Assembly (NCBI RefSeq): GCF_007860175.1
Contig: NZ_SJPX01000001.1
Span: 1,550,001 to 1,614,000 of the forward strand
Direction of reading: 5' to 3'
DNA length: 64,000 bases
Source: Rubripirellula reticaptiva
GTDB lineage: Bacteria > Planctomycetota > Planctomycetia > Pirellulales > Pirellulaceae
The position numbers were made by a program, and so were the translations under genes. The notes beneath the pieces are model-generated. The model was not told the DNA's origin. It searched no databases and saw only the letters and a program-made list of their open reading frames with translations. Below are positions 9,792-19,000 of the stretch, in pieces. Position 1 is the stretch's first letter, and each line of letters opens with the position of its first letter.

Positions 9792-10604
9792 ATGCTGCCC
9801 CGCCGATCGAAAAGATCTGAACCCACTCCACTGACAAGTTGGATTTTCGCCGCAAACGCAGCCTGTGTGTTGGGGCTGGCCGCTGTGTCTGGTTGCGGCA
9901 GTTCGGATTCGGCCACTTCGTCCACCGTTCCACCGGAATCAGAATTAGCTTTGGAAACGGCAGGTGCAGGCCAGGCCAATTCAGCCGCTGCGGCGGCGGT
10001 AGATGCCAGCGTTGACGCACCTGGCGTTATGGAATTGCCAGCGGACTTGGTGCCATCCACGTCTGAACCGGCACCGAAATCGAGCGGCGGTTTCGAAATG
10101 CCCGACAACGCTACGGTGCCTCAAGCGAAAACGAAGTCATCAGATGCTTTTGATGCGGCGGTAAACTACGCCAGTTGGGACGAGATCCGAAGCCAGGCCT
10201 CATCGACTGGAAAAATTACCGTCGTCGACCTCTGGTCGTTGTCGTGCGAACCGTGCCTGAAAGAGTTTCCAGAACTGGTCAAGCTGGCCAAATCCAGTGG
10301 CGGTTCGGTTCAGTGCATTGCTGTGAATCTGGACTTTGACGGTCGCAAGAGCCGCCCGCCAGAGCACTATGCAGACCAAGTGTCCACATTCTTGTCGTCC
10401 GTCGGCGCCGACGGTTTTCCGACGTACATCTGCACTACCCCAAGCGACGATGTTTATGCTGCAGCCGATATCGATTCGATCCCCACGGTCATGATCTTCG
10501 GCGCCGATGGCAATCCGGTCAAGGTTTTCGTTGATGCCGGAGAAACAATCGGTTTCACGTATGAAAAAGATGTGCTGCCACTGCTGGCGAAATTAGCTGG
10601 CTAA
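9792..10604 (+). CDS. Thioredoxin-fold lipoprotein
   Basis: 270 residues from the ATG at 9792, preceded by an AAAGGA ribosome site; an in-frame upstream ATG at 9639 would bury the signal peptide. The lipoprotein signal ends LAAVSGC, followed by a low-complexity Ser/Ala/Pro linker to about residue 110. A thioredoxin-like domain follows with CxxC in WSLSCEPCLKEFP and the cis-proline region SIPTVMIFG. It resembles TlpA/ResA-type membrane-anchored thiol proteins acting on the outer face of the cytoplasmic membrane. Reducing partner and substrate are unknown. It converges on the glycosyltransferase gene. Confidence 0.85.
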   Translation: MLPRRSKRSEPTPLTSWIFAANAACVLGLAAVSGCGSSDSATSSTVPPESELALETAGAGQANSAAAAAVDASVDAPGVMELPADLVPSTSEPAPKSSGGFEMPDNATVPQAKTKSSDAFDAAVNYASWDEIRSQASSTGKITVVDLWSLSCEPCLKEFPELVKLAKSSGGSVQCIAVNLDFDGRKSRPPEHYADQVSTFLSSVGADGFPTYICTTPSDDVYAAADIDSIPTVMIFGADGNPVKVFVDAGETIGFTYEKDVLPLLAKLAG

Positions 10605-10635
10605 ACGTCCTTCGTGGATGGCACCGCTAGCCATT

Positions 10636-11811
10636 TCAATTTGCTTGCACGGCTTGCTGCAACAACGCTTCGATCCGCTGGGCGGTCGTTGCCATGTTGT
10701 GACGCGTTTGAATCATCCGTGATGCCGCGACGACACGCTGCTTGGCTGATGATGGATCCGCCGCAAATTCGAGGATGGCATCTGCCAGCGAGTCTGGCGA
10801 ATGAGGGTCGGCCCACAGAATTGTCGGTTCGTCGTGTTCCAATTCGATGGTGCCGCCGGCGCGAGTCGCAATCACTGGTGTGCCCAATGACATCGCTTCC
10901 AAAACGACGTTGGGCATGCCCTCAAAGAGTGACGGCAGTACCAGTGCATCGGCGGCGGCGATCCACTTGGCTGGTTGATCAATCCGGCCCATGAATTCGA
11001 TGACGTTGGTTCGAGGCGACGCATTCCAGCGCATTTCCAAGTCGTGTCGGAGCGGCCCGTCGCCGATCAGCCGCAGCCAGATCTTGGGAAGTTGGCGGGT
11101 TGTTTTATCCAGCATGATCATCGCGTCGATTAAATCACGGTGACCTTTTTCTGCGGTCATTCGTCCGACGCAAACGAGTGACAAGTTGTCGTTGTGGTCG
11201 TCGATCGCAGGCTCCGCGGAGATCGATTCCTGAAGCGAATAGGGATCGACCGGATTTGGAATCACTTCGATGATTTGCTTGGTAAGTCCATAGTACCGGT
11301 GCGCCGATTCGGCGGCTTGTCGGCTAACCGCGACGACGCGGAACGAGTCTCGGTAGGCTTTGGCGAGTCTACGGCGTTTGAGTTCAACAAAACGTGATTC
11401 GACCAATGGCAAGGCGTGTTCGGGTGGGCTGACAATTGTCGAAACGCGTGGCACCCCGATCGCTTTTGCCGCCGGTCCCGCGATCATGGTCATGTGGAAA
11501 GTGCGATCATAGATCACGTCGATCGACTGTGATTTCAGTATCGATCGAAGATGCCGAACTTGGCGACGAAGTTCGCGGCCGGGGAAGTACATTCCGGTCC
11601 GCGGCGGCGCATCTTCAAAAGAATGGACGTTCACGTCCGCGGGAATTCGCGACATCAGATCACCGTCTCGGTGCAGGACATACAGATGCGGAGTGAATCG
11701 TTTTCGATCCAGGTGACGCAGCAGCAAGAGGGTTTGTTGTTCACTGCCGCCGCCCCGCATCGAGCTGATCATCAACAGCACATGTATCGGTGCACCCTTG
11801 GCGTCATTCAC
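10636..11811 (-). CDS. GT4-family glycosyltransferase
   Basis: 391 residues with a GTG start overlapping the previous gene's stop by 8 bp. It has the GT-B layout: an N-terminal acceptor domain beginning with a glycine-rich loop (MISSMRGGGSEQQTLLLL) and a C-terminal donor domain with SLVCVGRMTAEKGH, GDGPLRHDLE and the E-x7-E element in FEGMPNVVLEAMSLGTPVI. It probably transfers a sugar from a nucleotide donor onto a glycan or lipid at the cytoplasmic face. Donor and acceptor cannot be inferred, and no polysaccharide cluster surrounds it. Tight coupling to the secreted EEP-family enzyme is seen, but no shared pathway is evident. Confidence 0.88.
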   Translation of the reverse strand: MNDAKGAPIHVLLMISSMRGGGSEQQTLLLLRHLDRKRFTPHLYVLHRDGDLMSRIPADVNVHSFEDAPPRTGMYFPGRELRRQVRHLRSILKSQSIDVIYDRTFHMTMIAGPAAKAIGVPRVSTIVSPPEHALPLVESRFVELKRRRLAKAYRDSFRVVAVSRQAAESAHRYYGLTKQIIEVIPNPVDPYSLQESISAEPAIDDHNDNLSLVCVGRMTAEKGHRDLIDAMIMLDKTTRQLPKIWLRLIGDGPLRHDLEMRWNASPRTNVIEFMGRIDQPAKWIAAADALVLPSLFEGMPNVVLEAMSLGTPVIATRAGGTIELEHDEPTILWADPHSPDSLADAILEFAADPSSAKQRVVAASRMIQTRHNMATTAQRIEALLQQAVQAN

Positions 11812-12994
11812 TGGGCAGCTCGACTTCCGCCCAAACCAATCGGTGATCGCTGGCCGAAATCCATTTCGATTCCGGGTTGCCCTTAGCTGGCCAGAAGACT
11901 TCGGCTTGCTTCACGGCTAGCCCAATGCTGGGAAGGACATAGTCGATACGCATGTTTCCACTGCGACCAAATTCAGCCGTGTCGAGTAACGGATCGCCTT
12001 TGAGTTTTTCGCCTTGATAGCCACCACCCGCTTCGGCTCCACCGCGGCTGCTGGGTTTAGGATCGGACAACAATGGATTTCTAAGCAACGTTTCGATGGC
12101 GTCGAAACGACTGTCGCCGTCTTGAGGGTCACTGTTCAAGTCGCCCGCAATGAAGAATAACGCATCGGTTGCAAGTCCACCTGGACGCGATTGATCGTCG
12201 ATCAAAAAGGCCGCGGTTGGGTTCTGCGTGTACTCATTCCAGAAACGTATCTCGTCGTGGTTGCGGCAGCCATTGCGATCTTCGGGGCCATCAAAAACTG
12301 GTGGCGTAGGATGACTTGCCAGCACATGGATCACATGGTCGCCAACGCGGACCGAAACGTCGATGTGGTTTTTGCTGGACAGTCGTAGTGAGTTCCAGGT
12401 CGCCTCGTCGTAATAAGATTCGTTCGATTTCGGATCGGTCGGCCGCAACGCGCCCGGCATACTTTTCCAAAGCAGTTTTTGAAAGGTTCGAATATCATCG
12501 GTGTCGATTGGAAAACGGCTCAGCACAGCCATCGAATATTGGCCTGGATAGATACCGAATCCGAAAGCATCGGCGGGGCCGCCGGTTGATCCATCACTAT
12601 CCAAGTCCATCCCCGTTGGAATGCCTGTGTTGCTGGGTGCGGAATAGATAAACGGGTAGTCGATCGGCTGCAGATTGCCCTGTCCAACTGCCAGATATTT
12701 TTCCGCCAGCAGAGTTACTGTTTCGCCGCCCGCATCGTGATCAATCTCGTTTAGCAACAAAATGTCGGGACGAACCGTTTGAATGATCGATGCGATTTTT
12801 TCGGCTTGGCGAAAAGTGCCGGTGGCTAGTCGGTCGCGAACTTCGCCAGCTTTCTTTCCGTACAGCGAAGTGTTGTAAGTTGCGATGCGAATTGTCTTGG
12901 GAAACTCTTCGGCGGTTGCGCCCAGGGATCCGGCGCCGGACATGATCGTCATGGCTGTAAGTGCGAGAGTCGCGATTGATCGAGTGAGGTTCAT
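11804..12994 (-). CDS. Secreted endonuclease/exonuclease/phosphatase-family protein
   Basis: 396 residues with a Sec signal peptide (MNLTRSIATLALTAM, cleavage near LGATAEE). EEP-fold motifs are clear: ATYNTSLYG, metal-binding Glu in LLLNEIDHD, HVLASHPTPPVF, IAGDLNSDPQDGDSRF and the catalytic SASDHRLVWAEVEL. The family hydrolyses phosphodiester bonds in DNA, RNA, lipids or inositol phosphates. An extracytoplasmic DNase or phosphodiesterase is likely, substrate unknown. It is the first gene of a two-gene unit with the glycosyltransferase. Confidence 0.88.
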   Translation of the reverse strand: MNLTRSIATLALTAMTIMSGAGSLGATAEEFPKTIRIATYNTSLYGKKAGEVRDRLATGTFRQAEKIASIIQTVRPDILLLNEIDHDAGGETVTLLAEKYLAVGQGNLQPIDYPFIYSAPSNTGIPTGMDLDSDGSTGGPADAFGFGIYPGQYSMAVLSRFPIDTDDIRTFQKLLWKSMPGALRPTDPKSNESYYDEATWNSLRLSSKNHIDVSVRVGDHVIHVLASHPTPPVFDGPEDRNGCRNHDEIRFWNEYTQNPTAAFLIDDQSRPGGLATDALFFIAGDLNSDPQDGDSRFDAIETLLRNPLLSDPKPSSRGGAEAGGGYQGEKLKGDPLLDTAEFGRSGNMRIDYVLPSIGLAVKQAEVFWPAKGNPESKWISASDHRLVWAEVELPSE

Positions 12995-13105
12995 CGTGGA
13001 TGTTATGACGTGAGTCGGCGAAATGACGGCTTGCCGAAGTGGGCTCGCCGGTCAAAGTTAGGTGCTTAGCTTAACCCTTTTTCTCCGGCAACGGATCTGC
13101 ACCTG

Positions 13106-14917
13106 ATGAATGCTGTCGACATGGATCCCGCTTCAATCGCGCCAACGGAACTTCACCGAATCTTGGGCGGACGCCCACTGTCCGGCGATCGGGCGAGCTT
13201 TTGTGTTTGGTCGCCGACTTCCGATCGGGTCGACGTTCACTTGGTGGGTTCCAAGCGAACTGTGCCCCTGGCGAAAACCGATGGTGGTTATCACGCCTGT
13301 GTGATCGACGGTGTCAAAGCCGGCGATGGCTATTTTTACCGGTTTGACGGCGGCCCCGATCGGCCCGATCCGGCTTCGCGTTATCAACCCAATGGAGTCC
13401 ATCAGGCCAGTGTTGTCGTTTGCGACTCGTTCGATTGGACAGACAAAGAATGGCGAATCCCGCCTCGTGAAGATTGGGTGATTTACGAACTGCACGTCGG
13501 GGCGTTCACCGGCGCTGGTACATTTGTCAGTGCGATCGATCGATTGGACGAATTGGTCCAGTTGGGTGTGAACGTGATCGAGCTGATGCCGGTGGCGGAT
13601 TCAGCCGGTCGATGGAATTGGGGGTACGACGGAGTCTGCCTATTTGCGCCCAATCGCAACTACGGTTCGCCCGACGATTTTCGCCGGCTAGTGGACGCTG
13701 CGCACATGAAAGGCTTGGCTGTTGTTTTGGATGTGGTTTACAACCACTTGGGGCCCGAAGGAAACTACTTGGGCGAATCGGGACCGTATCTTTCGGCAAA
13801 GCATCACACCGTTTGGGGATCGGCGCCTAACTTTGATGATCCGGTCCATGGCGAGCAATTGCGTCGGTTCTTCATCGCCAACGTAATTTATTGGTTCGAT
13901 GAGTTTCATTTAGACGGGCTTCGCGTCGATGCGATTCACTGTATGACCGATACCAGCGATCGTCACATTGTTCGCGACATGTCCGACGCGGTCGCCGAGT
14001 GGTCATCGCAGACGGGACGCGCGGGCGTGTTGATCGCTGAATCGAACGTTCATGATGACCAGATGTTAGTGCCAACGGCCGATGGCGGATGCGGATTCGA
14101 CGCGCAGTGGAGCGACGATTTTTTGCACAGCCTGTTTGCCGTCGTTCGTCCTGGCGAGCAACTTTCGTCGCGATCTTACGAACCGGGTATGGACCTGGAT
14201 CAAGTGTTACGTATGGGATACGTGTACGCCGGAACGCTGGTCGATCAACGTGGTCGCCGACCGCTTGGTGATCGAGTCGACACGTCGGGTTTAATCTACA
14301 ACATTCAAAACCACGACTTCATCGGCAACCATCCGCTGGGCCAACGGCTGCATCAATTAACGTCATTGGAAACGCAAGCGGCCGCGGCAACGTTGCTCAT
14401 GCTTTCGCCCGGTATTCCTATGATTTTCATGGGCGAGGAATTCGCATGTGAACAGCCATTCGGTTTCTTTGTCGATTTTGGTGACGAAGCGACTCGTCAA
14501 GCTGTGGTTGAAGGTCGCAAACGCGAGTATCCACAGCATGATTGGTCGGGTGGAGCATCGCCGATCGACGCCGCCGCTTTCTTTCAATCCAAGATTGGGC
14601 CTGCCGCAGCGGGAACGGCAACGATGCGACAGTGGTATCAAACGCTAATCGCAACTCGACGAGATTGGTGTGGCCGAGGTTTGATCAGTGGTGACAACGT
14701 CGAAATTCAAACCAATGTCGACGCAGGTCTATTCTTAATGCGTTACCGTTACCAAGGAAACGTCGGAACCGTCGCGGTTCGATTGTCAGACGAGCGATCC
14801 AAAAGCGACAAGATCGAATTTGAATGGGAGGGAAAACTGATTTTGGATTCGCGAGAAGAGTCCGGTGTTAACGAAAACGAACTGTTGCGAAATCACGCGA
14901 AAGTCTTCTGGACTTGA
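13106..14917 (+). CDS. treZ: Malto-oligosyltrehalose trehalohydrolase
   Basis: 603 residues, GH13. An N-terminal carbohydrate-binding-like domain (residues 10-100) precedes the barrel. Conserved GH13 regions: VVYNHLGPEGNYL (I), FHLDGLRVDAIHC with the nucleophile Asp (II), VLIAESNVHDD with the acid Glu (III) and IQNHDFIGNHPLGQR (IV). TreZ releases trehalose from maltooligosyltrehalose made by TreY. No treY or treX is present within the window, so the partner must lie elsewhere. Trehalose as an osmoprotectant would suit the stress genes further along, but TreZ is separated from them by 20 kb. The C-terminal domain after residue 520 is normal. Confidence 0.93.
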   Translation: MNAVDMDPASIAPTELHRILGGRPLSGDRASFCVWSPTSDRVDVHLVGSKRTVPLAKTDGGYHACVIDGVKAGDGYFYRFDGGPDRPDPASRYQPNGVHQASVVVCDSFDWTDKEWRIPPREDWVIYELHVGAFTGAGTFVSAIDRLDELVQLGVNVIELMPVADSAGRWNWGYDGVCLFAPNRNYGSPDDFRRLVDAAHMKGLAVVLDVVYNHLGPEGNYLGESGPYLSAKHHTVWGSAPNFDDPVHGEQLRRFFIANVIYWFDEFHLDGLRVDAIHCMTDTSDRHIVRDMSDAVAEWSSQTGRAGVLIAESNVHDDQMLVPTADGGCGFDAQWSDDFLHSLFAVVRPGEQLSSRSYEPGMDLDQVLRMGYVYAGTLVDQRGRRPLGDRVDTSGLIYNIQNHDFIGNHPLGQRLHQLTSLETQAAAATLLMLSPGIPMIFMGEEFACEQPFGFFVDFGDEATRQAVVEGRKREYPQHDWSGGASPIDAAAFFQSKIGPAAAGTATMRQWYQTLIATRRDWCGRGLISGDNVEIQTNVDAGLFLMRYRYQGNVGTVAVRLSDERSKSDKIEFEWEGKLILDSREESGVNENELLRNHAKVFWT

Positions 14918-15067
14918 TCGAGTCCTCCAGCCGTTCGTAATTGACACAGCGCGCGGCGGTGCTGGTCGCCAATCGAATGTTGGTTGTTCAAATAGGCTTT
15001 TGCGAGTCAAATTTCTAGCGGCCGTCGAAATCGAGCCAGGTTTGGGTTTCTCTAAGAATTTCTGTTT

Positions 15068-16297
15068 ATGCAAATTGTTGTGATCGGCGCTGGTGCCGCT
15101 GGGTTGTTGGCGGCTGCGGAAGCGGCTCGTCGTGGCGCCCAGGTCATCCTGTTAGAAAAGAATACAAAAACGGGTGTCAAAATTTTGATGTCCGGTGGAA
15201 CTCGCTGCAATTTGACTCACAACACCGACGCTCGAGGAATCTGCGAAGCGTTCGGACACGCCAAGCGATTTTTGCAGCCCAGCGTCGGCGCGTTTCCGCC
15301 CGTTGACGTGGTCGCAATGTTTGCCGAGGCCGGTGTGGCTACCAAAGTCGAGTCGACGGGGAAGATTTTTCCGGAAAGTAATCGGGCGATCCAGGTTCGT
15401 GATGCGCTGCACCAAATGGCAGTCGACGCCGGTGTCCAGATCCGGCTGCAATCGGGTGTCCAGGATGTACATCGGACCGAAACAGGCTGGAGCGTAAAGA
15501 CCGAAGCAGAATCGATTGCGGCCGACCGGGTCATTGTCACTGCTGGCGGAAGAAGTTGGCCTGGATGCGGGACAACGGGCGATGCTTACCGATGGCTTAG
15601 TGAACTTGGGCACACGATTGTGACTCCTCGGCCGGCTCTGGTTCCCTTGGTTGGTGGCAACCAGTGGATGCATGATTTATCGGGCGTCACGCTTGAGGAC
15701 TGTGTCGCCACCGTTCGGAATCGCGAAGCGAAACGGAAGCAGGCTGCGATGGTGCGGCGTTCGTCGTGGTTGTTTACACACTTTGGCTTTTCGGGGCCTG
15801 CCGCAATGGATGTCAGCGGCGTGATGACGGCGGCTTCGTCGATGAAAGAAGTTCGTTTGGAGTTAGATCTTGTGCCGGAATGGGATGACGCCAAACTTGA
15901 ATCTACCTTGTCGGATCGGAAAACGGATGGCGGCCGTCGCCGCGTCGCCGCCGTGATGAGTCAGTGGATGCCGAACCGCTTGGCTGATGCGGTGACCCAG
16001 TTTGCTGATGCCGATCACACGATCGCCGAACTTCCAGCGGCAAATCGTCGTCGCTTGATTGACGCGATCAAGCGGCTGCCCATTCCCGTTTCAGGCACGC
16101 GGGGGTTCGACAAGGCGGAAGTCACCGCGGGTGGCGTCACACTCAAGGAAGTCGACTCGCGAACGATGGAAAGCCGTATCTGCAAAGGCTTGTACATTGC
16201 CGGCGAAGTCCTGGACGTCGACGGTTGGATCGGCGGTTATAACTTTCAAGCAGCCTTCGCGACTGGACGAGCCGCAGCGATTGCGGCAGCAACTTGA
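15068..16297 (+). CDS. HI0933-family NAD(P)/FAD-dependent oxidoreductase
   Basis: 409 residues. An N-terminal FAD-binding Rossmann motif (VVIGAGAAGLLAAAEAARRG, then LLEKN) is followed by the family signature MSGGTRCNLTHN, TAGGRSWPGCGTTGDAY and the C-terminal KAEVTAGGV plus YIAGEVLDVDGWIGGYNFQ. This is the YhiN/HI0933 group of predicted flavoproteins, whose substrate is not established. It is cytoplasmic. It appears monocistronic, with 150 bp upstream and 51 bp before the cyclase gene. Confidence 0.92.
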   Translation: MQIVVIGAGAAGLLAAAEAARRGAQVILLEKNTKTGVKILMSGGTRCNLTHNTDARGICEAFGHAKRFLQPSVGAFPPVDVVAMFAEAGVATKVESTGKIFPESNRAIQVRDALHQMAVDAGVQIRLQSGVQDVHRTETGWSVKTEAESIAADRVIVTAGGRSWPGCGTTGDAYRWLSELGHTIVTPRPALVPLVGGNQWMHDLSGVTLEDCVATVRNREAKRKQAAMVRRSSWLFTHFGFSGPAAMDVSGVMTAASSMKEVRLELDLVPEWDDAKLESTLSDRKTDGGRRRVAAVMSQWMPNRLADAVTQFADADHTIAELPAANRRRLIDAIKRLPIPVSGTRGFDKAEVTAGGVTLKEVDSRTMESRICKGLYIAGEVLDVDGWIGGYNFQAAFATGRAAAIAAAT

Positions 16298-16348
16298 ACC
16301 AAGTCTGTTTACCTTCCCTGATATCCGCAGCCCATTATCCCATTCGCC

Positions 16349-18148
16349 ATGCCTGATTTGATTGCTCAAGGGCCAAACGCCAAGGACCGTTGGCGGCGTG
16401 AACTGCCGGCGCCGACATCGCGGGTTGATATCGTTGTCGGACGCGCAGAATCCGATTGGAACGTGCCTTGGGACGGTGCGATTTCACGTAGCCATGTGCG
16501 AATTCGGTCACTGGCCGGTGATCGTATCGAAGTCCACAAGATCAAGGGTTCTCGTAACCCCGTCTATCATCAGGGCCAGCAAAGTGAATCCTTCACCGTT
16601 GTTGCGGGGGACCATTTTGTGATCGGTCAAACGACGTTCACGTTGGTCAATCGCCCCGGCACGGCCGGCGCATCGGCCGCGTCAGGTTCGTCAGGGAAGC
16701 CTGGTGATGTGACCGAGCACGCGTTCGATCATCAAATGCTAAGCCGTCGACACTTTCGCGATTCAGCTTCGCGGATCGAGATGCTAAGCCGATTGCCCGA
16801 TCTGATTTTGGGCAGCCACAGTGACGAGGAATTGTTGGTGCGTGTCACCGGCGTCTTGTTGCAGGCGACGCCGTCCGCGTCGGCCGTTGCGATCGTGGCA
16901 GTCGACGCAGACTCTGACAACGTCAATATTCTGCACTACGACAATCGTTCGCTCGGTCGCGTCGAAACGCCGGTGAGCGAGCGGTTGGTGCATTCGGCGA
17001 CCCACAAACGTGAAAGCGTTTTGCATTTGTGGTCCGCGGGCGCCGCCGAGATGGCTGCATTCACGGCTGCCGACGAAGTCGATTGGGCGTTCTGTGTTCC
17101 CCTGCGTAGTGAAGCGTGTCCAGGTTGGGCGATTTATGTGACCGGCCAATTGGTGTCTGAATCAGGATTGGACATTGGTCAATCCATGCAAGAGGCGCCG
17201 GATGACTTGGAAGACGACGTCAAGTTTGCTGAGCTCGTCGGTACCACGATTGCAAACCTGCGACAAAGTCGACGACTGCAACGTCGCCAAACCGAACTGC
17301 GTCACTTCTTTGCACCGGTCGTCATGGAAGCGATGGCGGGACGCGATCCGGACGAGGTGCTGAAGCCTCGCGAGGCCGATTTGTCGGTGATGTTTTGCGA
17401 CTTGCGAGGTTTCTCGCGAGCGAGTGAACGCGACTCGAGTGATCTGTTGGATTTGTTGGCGAGAGTCAGCGATGCGTTGGGCGTGATGACTCGGCGGATC
17501 CTGGATTCTGGTGGAGTCATTGGTGACTTTCACGGTGATGCGGCGATGGGGTTTTGGGGTTGGCCTCTAAACCAAGATGACAGCGCCATTCGCGCGGCCA
17601 CGGCGGCATCGTTGATTCGATCAGACTATCGACGCCAAGCGGACGCCGGTGGATTCCGCTGTGGAATCGGCATCGCGACAGGCCGCGCCGTCGCTGGACG
17701 TATCGGCACCGTAGATCAAGTCAAAGTCACTGCATTCGGACCGGTCGTGAATTTGTCTTCAAGATTAGAAGGTATCACCAAAGCATTCGGCGCCGAAATT
17801 GTGATCGACCAAGCGACCGCAGACGCTATCGCTGCCTCGAGTGAAAAACGATTTCGCGTTCGCAGGTTGGCAACCGTACGTCCGGCTGGATTTCAAAACT
17901 CAGTCCAAGTTTGCGAACTCTTGAACGTGGACGAAGCCAACTCGCCATTGTTGTCGGACGAACAAATCGCAATTTACGAGTCAAGCTTGGATGCACTGAT
18001 TGAAGGCAACTGGGATCAGGCGTACGAGATGCTGCATGGTTTGCCGGTTTGGGATCGTCCCAAAGATGCGTTATTGTCGACGATTTTGAAACATAACCGT
18101 ACGGCGCCACAGGGTTGGGACGGTATCATCGACATGCCCAAGCTTTGA
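16349..18148 (+). CDS. FHA-GAF class III nucleotide cyclase
   Basis: 599 residues. Order: FHA domain (about 25-100; DGAISRSHVRIR is the phosphothreonine-binding core), GAF domain (about 145-310), then a class III cyclase catalytic domain (about 335-500). Both metal Asp residues are visible (MFCDLRGFSRAS; GDFHGDAAMGFW), as are the transition-state Asn and Arg (VVNLSSRLE). The usual adenine-selecting Lys before the FxGD loop is Asp here, and the usual Asp/Thr before the VN dipeptide is Pro (FGPVVN), so nucleotide specificity cannot be assumed to be ATP. FHA suggests recruitment by Ser/Thr kinase targets. A C-terminal helical tail of about 70 residues follows. An unknown membrane protein gene starts 8 bp downstream. 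Confidence 0.9.
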   Translation: MPDLIAQGPNAKDRWRRELPAPTSRVDIVVGRAESDWNVPWDGAISRSHVRIRSLAGDRIEVHKIKGSRNPVYHQGQQSESFTVVAGDHFVIGQTTFTLVNRPGTAGASAASGSSGKPGDVTEHAFDHQMLSRRHFRDSASRIEMLSRLPDLILGSHSDEELLVRVTGVLLQATPSASAVAIVAVDADSDNVNILHYDNRSLGRVETPVSERLVHSATHKRESVLHLWSAGAAEMAAFTAADEVDWAFCVPLRSEACPGWAIYVTGQLVSESGLDIGQSMQEAPDDLEDDVKFAELVGTTIANLRQSRRLQRRQTELRHFFAPVVMEAMAGRDPDEVLKPREADLSVMFCDLRGFSRASERDSSDLLDLLARVSDALGVMTRRILDSGGVIGDFHGDAAMGFWGWPLNQDDSAIRAATAASLIRSDYRRQADAGGFRCGIGIATGRAVAGRIGTVDQVKVTAFGPVVNLSSRLEGITKAFGAEIVIDQATADAIAASSEKRFRVRRLATVRPAGFQNSVQVCELLNVDEANSPLLSDEQIAIYESSLDALIEGNWDQAYEMLHGLPVWDRPKDALLSTILKHNRTAPQGWDGIIDMPKL

Positions 18149-18156
18149 ATGGAACG

Positions 18157-18930
18157 ATGAACCGACCACCTGTAAGCGAACCGATGCCCGATGAACCTGC
18201 GATTGCTGGACGTGATCGATTGGATCTGTCGCCCGCTGTTTGGGTCGCAATCGCAGTGGTGGCTTTCTTGGGATTGCGTTCGGCGTTGGTGAACTCTTCG
18301 TCCAACGCGGTTTTGAATTATCGAGGTCGCGGCGAGTGGATCCCGATTCGTAGTAGTGATTCACCGCAGGTGTTTACGTCGCTGGGTGTTCAAGTCAATT
18401 TGCCGATCGGGTGGACGTATTTGGCTCAAACAGATAACGACCGGGCCGTCCGACCTACGTTCGTCAACGAATCACGCCGCTGCATCGTGAAGCTGTTTCC
18501 GGCTCCCGGGCGTGACCTGTTTGAATCGGTCGCGGTAGTCCCGGACTTGCGAGCAGACCAGGCGAACGCTGAAAAAATGTTGGAGTCGAAGAATAAAGGA
18601 GCGAACCAATCGGCCACGATCTCCGATCCGCGATTTGCCGTATCAAGTGCTCGAGTTCGTTGGGCACAAGTTCGGCAAACGATTCGGATCGAAGTCTCCG
18701 ACGGCAACGGTGGTAAATTGCCGTTGGCCTGGAATCAGATTGATCCGCGAAAGATCGGCCAATGGAGTGACGGGATCAGCCAAATCGGTTTGGTCGCGAT
18801 CGCCGACCCCACGGATAATCGGTCATCTCAAGCGATCGATGAATTTTGTGCCAGAATCGAGGTTTTATTGCAAAATAGCGGTTCGAATATTCCGCTGGCG
18901 CCCACTCTGCGAATTCAGCAAGAAGACTAG
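18157..18930 (+). CDS. Unknown single-pass membrane protein
   Basis: 257 residues from the ATG at 18157, 8 bp after the cyclase stop, so probably co-transcribed. One transmembrane segment near residues 25-42 (AVWVAIAVVAFLGLRSAL) is followed by an exported domain of about 210 residues with no motif I recognise. The pattern, membrane anchor plus a soluble domain containing PIGWTYLAQTDNDRAV, resembles anonymous planctomycete proteins. Placement between a cyclase and a secreted protein is the only context. Function unknown. Confidence 0.75.
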   Translation: MNRPPVSEPMPDEPAIAGRDRLDLSPAVWVAIAVVAFLGLRSALVNSSSNAVLNYRGRGEWIPIRSSDSPQVFTSLGVQVNLPIGWTYLAQTDNDRAVRPTFVNESRRCIVKLFPAPGRDLFESVAVVPDLRADQANAEKMLESKNKGANQSATISDPRFAVSSARVRWAQVRQTIRIEVSDGNGGKLPLAWNQIDPRKIGQWSDGISQIGLVAIADPTDNRSSQAIDEFCARIEVLLQNSGSNIPLAPTLRIQQED

Positions 18931-19000
18931 AATGGCGTCGAGCTTGCCTATTCGCTCTGACCCGGTTCTTTTGTCCTGTTTACGCATTTCTTGGATCTCC

